In this document: piece after piece, positions 1 through 20,658 of the stretch
Position numbering within the stretch: the first letter of the stretch is position 1
Layout of the letters: every line of letters begins with the position of its first letter
Assembly (NCBI RefSeq): GCF_001949145.1
Contig: NW_019091424.1
Coordinates: 1 to 20,658, forward strand
Length of the DNA: 20,658 nucleotides
Reading direction: 5' to 3'
Source: Acanthaster planci
Lineage: Eukaryota; Echinodermata; Asteroidea; Valvatida; Acanthasteridae
Made by a program: the position numbers and the translations under genes
Notes under the pieces: model-generated
The model's database searches: none
Seen by the model: only the letters and a program-made list of their open reading frames with translations
Told to the model about the DNA's origin: nothing

Positions 1-381
1 GTGCAAGAACCCGCATGTAACCATCTGTCTTTCTTTTTGTCGATTGGGGGTGCACTTCAGCTTAAGGCGGATTGTGGATAAACCCACCACAGAGCAAGGA
101 CTGAAGCCAATCCACGCAGACTTGAGCTGAAATTCAAACTGGGGCTGCTGTGCCGTGATTTGTTTGGAAAGAGTGCTGTGCTATGCCAATCTCGCTCTGT
201 GCATTGCTATTCGAAGACTTGAACCAGTGATGGCAGCAGTGAACCAGTCCTTTCTGACAGTAACGGTGATCTGCATGCTCAGAAGCATCCTGGTATATTT
301 GTTGCCGCCAAGCGTATCAAAGTCTAACAGACACTCGCAGGAAGTCATTTCTTAAATTCTTATGTTTTTATCCGTAAACAG
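1..381 (+). other. Intron upstream of the first visible exon (partial)
   Basis: The acceptor is GTAAACAG at 374-381, with a mediocre pyrimidine tract (ATGTTTTTATCC). The codon split across it should be the conserved Arg of the family's VAVRIRP strand, so an exon carrying the start codon lies upstream of the window. I searched this stretch for that VAVR sequence and did not see it. Bases 1-95 are one copy of a dispersed repeat whose partner is at 732-822. Confidence 0.7.
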
Positions 382-16557
<16,176 letters not shown>

Positions 16558-18374
16558 GTCAGTTGATTATCTTAGTTTTCAAACTGTGTCAGAACTTTTG
16601 TTTAGAACTGCAAGAAGTTAGGAAAGAATAGAAATCTAGTTCATCGAGCAGAAAGGTGATAGGGGTCAGTACAGGTGTCCTTGAAACTACGGTACTACCT
16701 GAACATTTTGGAGTGGAATTTCTGTTATCTAAATTGGTTTCGTACAGTTGAGAACCTGTGACAACATTCCATTTGAGCTTTCCCCTCCTGTTAGTCTGTC
16801 AGAATCAACAGTGACTTTATCTTTTTGGGAACGTCAGAAGCCAAAATTCAACAAATTCTGTGTGGTTCTTGTACTAATGAAACACTTTCATGTAGAGTGT
16901 ATGTTTTTATACTGTCCTTCCAGTGTCTTATTGACTTTCCCACCATTTGTGTGGTATGTATACGTGTATCTTTGCTTCTTGTCAGCGGCTTTGCCCATAT
17001 TTTCTCCTATTCTGCTTTCATTTATCATTTCTGTTGGCTTCTCCTTCTTTTGCAGTTGCCTTTCATTCAGAATCATGTTCATTGTATTTGCTCAAAGTTT
17101 TCAGTCCAACAAGGGATATTGTTTTTGAATTTGAACAAACAAAGTTACAGAATTGATTTTCATTTCCAAGCAGTGAACATTTTATTTGTTGACTTTGTGA
17201 CGTTTGAGCTTGTGTGTGGCACAGATGTACCATGTGCTTGGATTTTATATCCAGCAAGAAATGAGACCAAGGGGTAACCCCCAACTTGCCCAATCCTTAT
17301 ACACACTCTAGATTGTTGTTACCTAACACATCCCCCCCCCCAAGATGTCTGAAAAGAATTCCTCAGATTCCAGTGAAACAATGACCAACACAATGCAGGG
17401 GGGTTTCTTCCGTTTCATATCTTGCTTCATGTGTTGGATTTGGTGCCCGTTGCATCTGTGTACCGCAAAACTTCATACATGTATATGTTATATTTGTGGG
17501 AAAACAAGGTGTTGATGTCAAACTTTGTGATTCCAGAACGTGGAAATCATTTTATAGTGTAGAGTTTACAATGCATGATCTCAAATTTTACAATGGATCT
17601 TTTTGTGTTGATGGATGGTGATTTGACTTTTCTGTAATGGCGGCTTTCTTATTTTACTGCTTTTCTTTTCTTGCTTTCCCCCCTTCTGTCTGTGATTACC
17701 TTTCCTGTCATCTTTTCTCACAATAACAATCTTTCTTTCCTATTGTATCTCCTGTCTTTGTCTTTTTTGTACAATAAACCTCATCTCATATTGCTCTTCC
17801 TTGGTTTAAATATACATGTACATGTATGTGTAACTGTCGCTTTCTTACGTCATCATTTGTTTGTCCATTAATCTTGCTTTTTTCTTTAACTGTGGACATC
17901 TACTCGCTCTATAATTCCTGTCCGTCCCCTCTGTCTGTTTTATTCCTTTGAGTATTACATTTTGACTCTAAATGGTTGACAAATGTTGCACTTTCCTTCC
18001 CGTCTTCATTCATGTACATTTCTAATCCTAAAACCTTTTTTTGTGCCTCTGAATCCATTTTTGTTTCAACCTGTCTGTCTCCTTCATCCTGAATTGTTCA
18101 CCTCTGCCGGTTTGGTCTTTGGGTATCGACTCCTCATCCTTCGTGGTTTGTTCCCAATTTGCAATCTTGTTATGGACACGCTCTGCATTAAATCATTGCT
18201 TCTTTATCATTTCTAAACCATTGGTTTCCTGGTTTGCCTGTTACATGTACATGTATGTTTAATTTCCCTGGAATTTTGAACTGGCTTCTTGTTGCATTTA
18301 TGGTATCATTTGATCTCATTTGTGATTTCTTACTTCATTTCTTCCCATTTCAACTGTTAATCTCTTGAATGTTT

Positions 18375-18460
18375 GACAAACATTGATTACTCTGATAAAC
18401 ATTGATTGCTGGGATAAAAATTGATTACTCTGATAAAAATTGATTACTTTGATAAACATT
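18375..18460. repeat. 19-bp tandem repeat, 4.5 copies
   Basis: The unit is GATAAACATTGATTACTCT. Copies start at 18375 (GACAAA variant), 18394 (ends TGCTGG), 18413, 18432 (ends TTT) and a 10-bp partial at 18451. Each copy differs from the consensus by one to four bases. Confidence 0.88.
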
Positions 18461-18910
18461 CCAACCGTATATTGATACTTCTCTGATTGATTCCTATTTT
18501 GTATTTTTGTATCTGTTTTACATGTATTACTCAATTTGTCAATCGTCCTGATTTTGTTTTTTACTTCAAAACATTCTGATGTGGATAAAACTGACTCTGT
18601 TCTTTCACGGATATTAATATGGACGCTGCTGACATATTTATCTTAACAAATAATGTGGGCTTGATTGATTCCATTATTTTGATAAATCAAATTTGGAAAA
18701 TCCTGCATCAATCTGTGCTATCTGGAATATATTCAAAATTACGTCAATGTGAATCGGGATTTGTAAACTGATCCGGACTGATATACTGATTACTCTACCA
18801 TTTGTTCGCAACTTTTCGATGATTTCTCGGATAAAAATCACGGGATTTAACTGTCTTTGCGGTCCTAAAAACTTGATTTGTTTCTGTGATTACCTGCTGA
18901 TCTTATACAG

Positions 18911-19007
18911 TTGGATTTCAGTTATTGTTGTTGCCTTCCTCGTTCTTCTGCTGCTCGTGTTTTATACTCTTAGATACCTCCTGATAACTAAGATCAAGAA
19001 ATTGTAG
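18911..19007 (+). CDS. Hypothetical alternative terminal exon encoding a membrane helix
   Basis: The acceptor-like CTGCTGATCTTATACAG ends at 18910. Joined to the phase-2 donor at 16557, the split codon AG|T gives Ser and the frame reads WISVIVVAFLVLLLLVFYTL, then RYLLITKIKKL and a TAG stop (19005-19007). That is one helix of about 20 hydrophobic residues with a basic tail, as in a C-terminal membrane anchor. An AATAAA lies at 19282-19287. Against it: local DNA is T-rich, which favours hydrophobic codons by chance, no KIF21 is known to me with such a tail, and the phase match has a one-in-three chance. Confidence 0.2.
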
Positions 19008-19218
19008 AGATTAATTACATGTAGAAGTGAAACATTGCAGATGGCTGTCCTTCCAACAGCAAGCACTTGAAAACCAGAGAAAAAAATTAAAGAACTTCTC
19101 CAAGGAAAGCAGAAACAAGGACACCTTAGTGCCCAAACTTACAACCTCTCCCTACCCTTGTACCTGTAAATATTTTTCATTTGAGGGAAGGGAAGGAGAC
19201 AAACGCTGCAAATGCACA

Positions 19219-19756
19219 CTTGTAAATGATATAAAAGAGCAACTCTAAGGAAAACATGTCTTCTCTGATTTTACCTCTTCAAATAAACATGGAAGCATCT
19301 AAATCGAACGTAGTGTCCTTTGTCTTCACAGCTCAACTATAACAAGCTAAAAAGGGCTTTTTCTGTTCATGCCAAGATGGGAATTCTGAACATGCTGAAT
19401 GTAAATTGTGTCATTCTGAGAAAACGAGGAGAACCCTCGCCCCGTGTTTGTAGTGGATAAACCCTTGTGCATGTCAAACAATGCATGTAGCCATTGTTTG
19501 ACATGCACAAGGGTTTGTCCACTACAAACACAGGGTGAAGGTTCCCCTCGGTTTCTCTGTTTTCTCAGAATGACGCAATCGACACTCAGCGTGTTCAGAA
19601 TTCGCATCTTGGCCTGAACAGAAAAAAAACTTTTTAGCTTGTTATAGTTGAGCTCTAAAGACAAATGACACTGCGTTCAATTTGGATGCTTCCATATTTA
19701 TTTGAACAGATAAAATCGGAGAAAATGTGTTTTCCTTAGAGGTGCTCGTTTACAAG
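19219..19756. repeat. Large near-palindrome: 265-bp inverted arms with 8-bp loop
   Basis: The left arm 19219-19483 and right arm 19492-19756 are reverse complements along their whole length (I estimate 80-90% identity), with compensating short indels. The centre AAACAATG-CATGTAGC-CATTGTTT is almost perfect: 25 bp on each side of the loop pair without mismatch (AAACCCTTGTGCATGTCAAA and so on). Other paired blocks: CTCTAAGGAAAACA, AGCTCAACTATAACAAGCTA and GTCATTCTGAGAAAAC. It has no credible coding content. It may be a foldback transposon or an inverted duplication. A transcript would fold into a long double-stranded RNA. Confidence 0.92.
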
Positions 19757-20658
19757 CTATAGTTCTGTGGACTCATAAAATGCAGCAGTTTTGTGGATGA
19801 TTCATGTGCGTCTTTATAGCAGGCAACCTTGAACCTATCATGAAGATCACTCCAGTAAGCCGTTGCCTGCAAACTGCAGTTGATACCAGTTGGTACCTGT
19901 AGATGTGTTTAAAGTAAGAAGGTTCTCCCGCTCATGGAATCTCTTGAAAAATGCTGGGAAAAAAAGTTTTCCTTGAAAGTCAAGGAAAAGTCATGGAAAG
20001 TTTGGGAAAATAGGGTGTCTTAGAATTCTGCCATCAGGGAAAAAGGTGATGGAAATCAGGAACATGGAAGTGTTAGTTTTAATGGGCTGCTTTGATGTGA
20101 TAACGAAATAATGATGACTTTTCCGGCTATCCCTCTCTCTCTCGGTTTATAGTAGTGCCTATGGTTATCTTCTGATTCATAAAATTGTACATGTACGTTA
20201 TACCTAACAAATTTTCTCTGCAAAATGATGTTGAAAGACGTGCAAATTGTCACATTTTAGTTCTGGAAAGTTCTGGAAAAGTCAGATTTCTTCGGGAATC
20301 CAAGCTAGGTTTAGGGTTCACCCAGTGTAATTTAACTTGTGAGAATAAGAGTAAAACTTTTCACTTTTTTATGGTGCAGGACCAAAATTATGTACACTAT
20401 AATTGTGAAAACTGGAGAATTAGGCTAAGCATGAAGTTAAAATGATTCGTTTTGCAGATTTTAAAGATTTATGTGGAGCTTAAACACTTCAGTTTGTTGG
20501 TTGTTTTGTATGGTACATGTTCATTTATTTAACCCTAACCCCCTAGGCTCCTGCACTAGAAAGCATACTGAACCTCACAAAATCCAACAGGTTCATGTAC
20601 TTGTCTATGTACTTGTAAATGCAGGTTAGTGTACCAAACCTGATAAACTCCAACAGAA

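Larger units (their letters stand above)
16558..20658 (+). other. Long 3' intron (at least 4.1 kb) or intron plus alternative 3' end
   Basis: Donor GTCAGT at 16558, with no matching WD40-side exon before the window ends. From about 16880 to 18560 the + strand is strongly T/pyrimidine-rich, which creates long but spurious hydrophobic frames (for example 16825-17277). A 10-nt C run lies at 17332-17341. It contains a 19-bp tandem repeat (18375-18460), a possible alternative terminal exon (18911-19007), a 265-bp-arm hairpin (19219-19756), and ACATGTACATGT palindromes near 17813, 18242 and 20186. Bases 20560-20658 hold two loosely similar copies of a CTCCAACAG-containing segment. Confidence 0.6.

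Noticed and set aside
16825-17277. 150-codon open frame with many hydrophobic residues
   Set aside because: It lies in the T-rich intron and has no splice site in phase with the KIF21 exon. Composition alone (Phe/Leu/Cys/Val) explains it.
17342-17400. Polar frame MSEKNSSDSSETMTNTMQ after a poly-C tract
   Set aside because: In the KIF21 phase the frame closes quickly, and there is no following donor.
19041-19248. Phase-compatible frame after ATTGCAG (WLSFQQQALENQRKKLKNFS and onward) ending in a stop
   Set aside because: It does open in the KIF21 frame and looks coiled-coil-like. However, the pyrimidine tract is poor, there is no similarity to the vertebrate sequence expected next, and the A-rich DNA makes Lys/Gln/Asn codons likely by chance. 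It would be worth including in the same junction-read search as 18911.
20539-20592. Possible exon between CCCCCTAG and CAACAG|GTTCAT
   Set aside because: In the required phase it begins with a stop codon (CTC CTG CAC TAG). The segment is also partly repeated just downstream.

Overview
The window is eukaryotic genomic DNA. It carries the middle of one spliced gene on the + strand, with GT-AG introns of about 190 to more than 4,100 bp. Conceptual splicing gives about 1,125 codons of a kinesin-4 motor of the KIF21 type (vertebrate KIF21A/KIF21B; the invertebrate copy is probably the single ancestral gene). I recognised it by the P-loop GQTGSGKT, the switch motifs SSRSH and DLAGSER, the neck segment [10 protein letters not shown], and an exon-by-exon match in order to remembered vertebrate KIF21A. 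The first coding exon and start codon lie upstream. The C-terminal region, normally a WD40 propeller, lies downstream or was not found. No promoter and no second convincing gene is visible. An invertebrate bilaterian, probably marine, fits the intron size, the many MITE/SINE-like elements and the scattered ACATGTACATGT palindromes. I cannot name the species.

Layout: 382-5800 encodes the motor domain in eight exons. 6392-7284 encodes the first coiled coil and the start of a linker. 7615-7644 is a predicted 30-nt microexon. 9857-10378 encodes a charged linker ending in a very acidic tract. 10933-13653 encodes the long central coiled coils, including the segment matching the regulatory coiled coil mutated in human CFEOM1. 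14249-14260 is a predicted 12-nt microexon. 15748-16557 encodes the end of the coiled coil and a Ser/Pro-rich linker. 16558-20658 is intron, or intron plus an alternative 3' end.

Most of the novelty is in the introns. They hold a 265-bp-arm inverted repeat (19219-19756), several MITE-like elements (4911-5077, 11591-11824, 12880-13123, 15009-15188, 15340-15519), a tRNA-derived SINE starting at a splice donor (11128-11300), a locally multiplied splice donor after the acidic exon, and several tandem repeats. One speculative item deserves a test. A phase-compatible acceptor at 18910 opens a short frame encoding a single hydrophobic helix followed by a stop. If used, it would replace the WD40 tail with a membrane anchor.

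All exon calls come from reading frame, splice-site consensus and remembered family sequence. No alignment or transcript data were available. Residue numbers count from the first complete codon of the first visible exon (Ile = 1) and assume both microexons are included.
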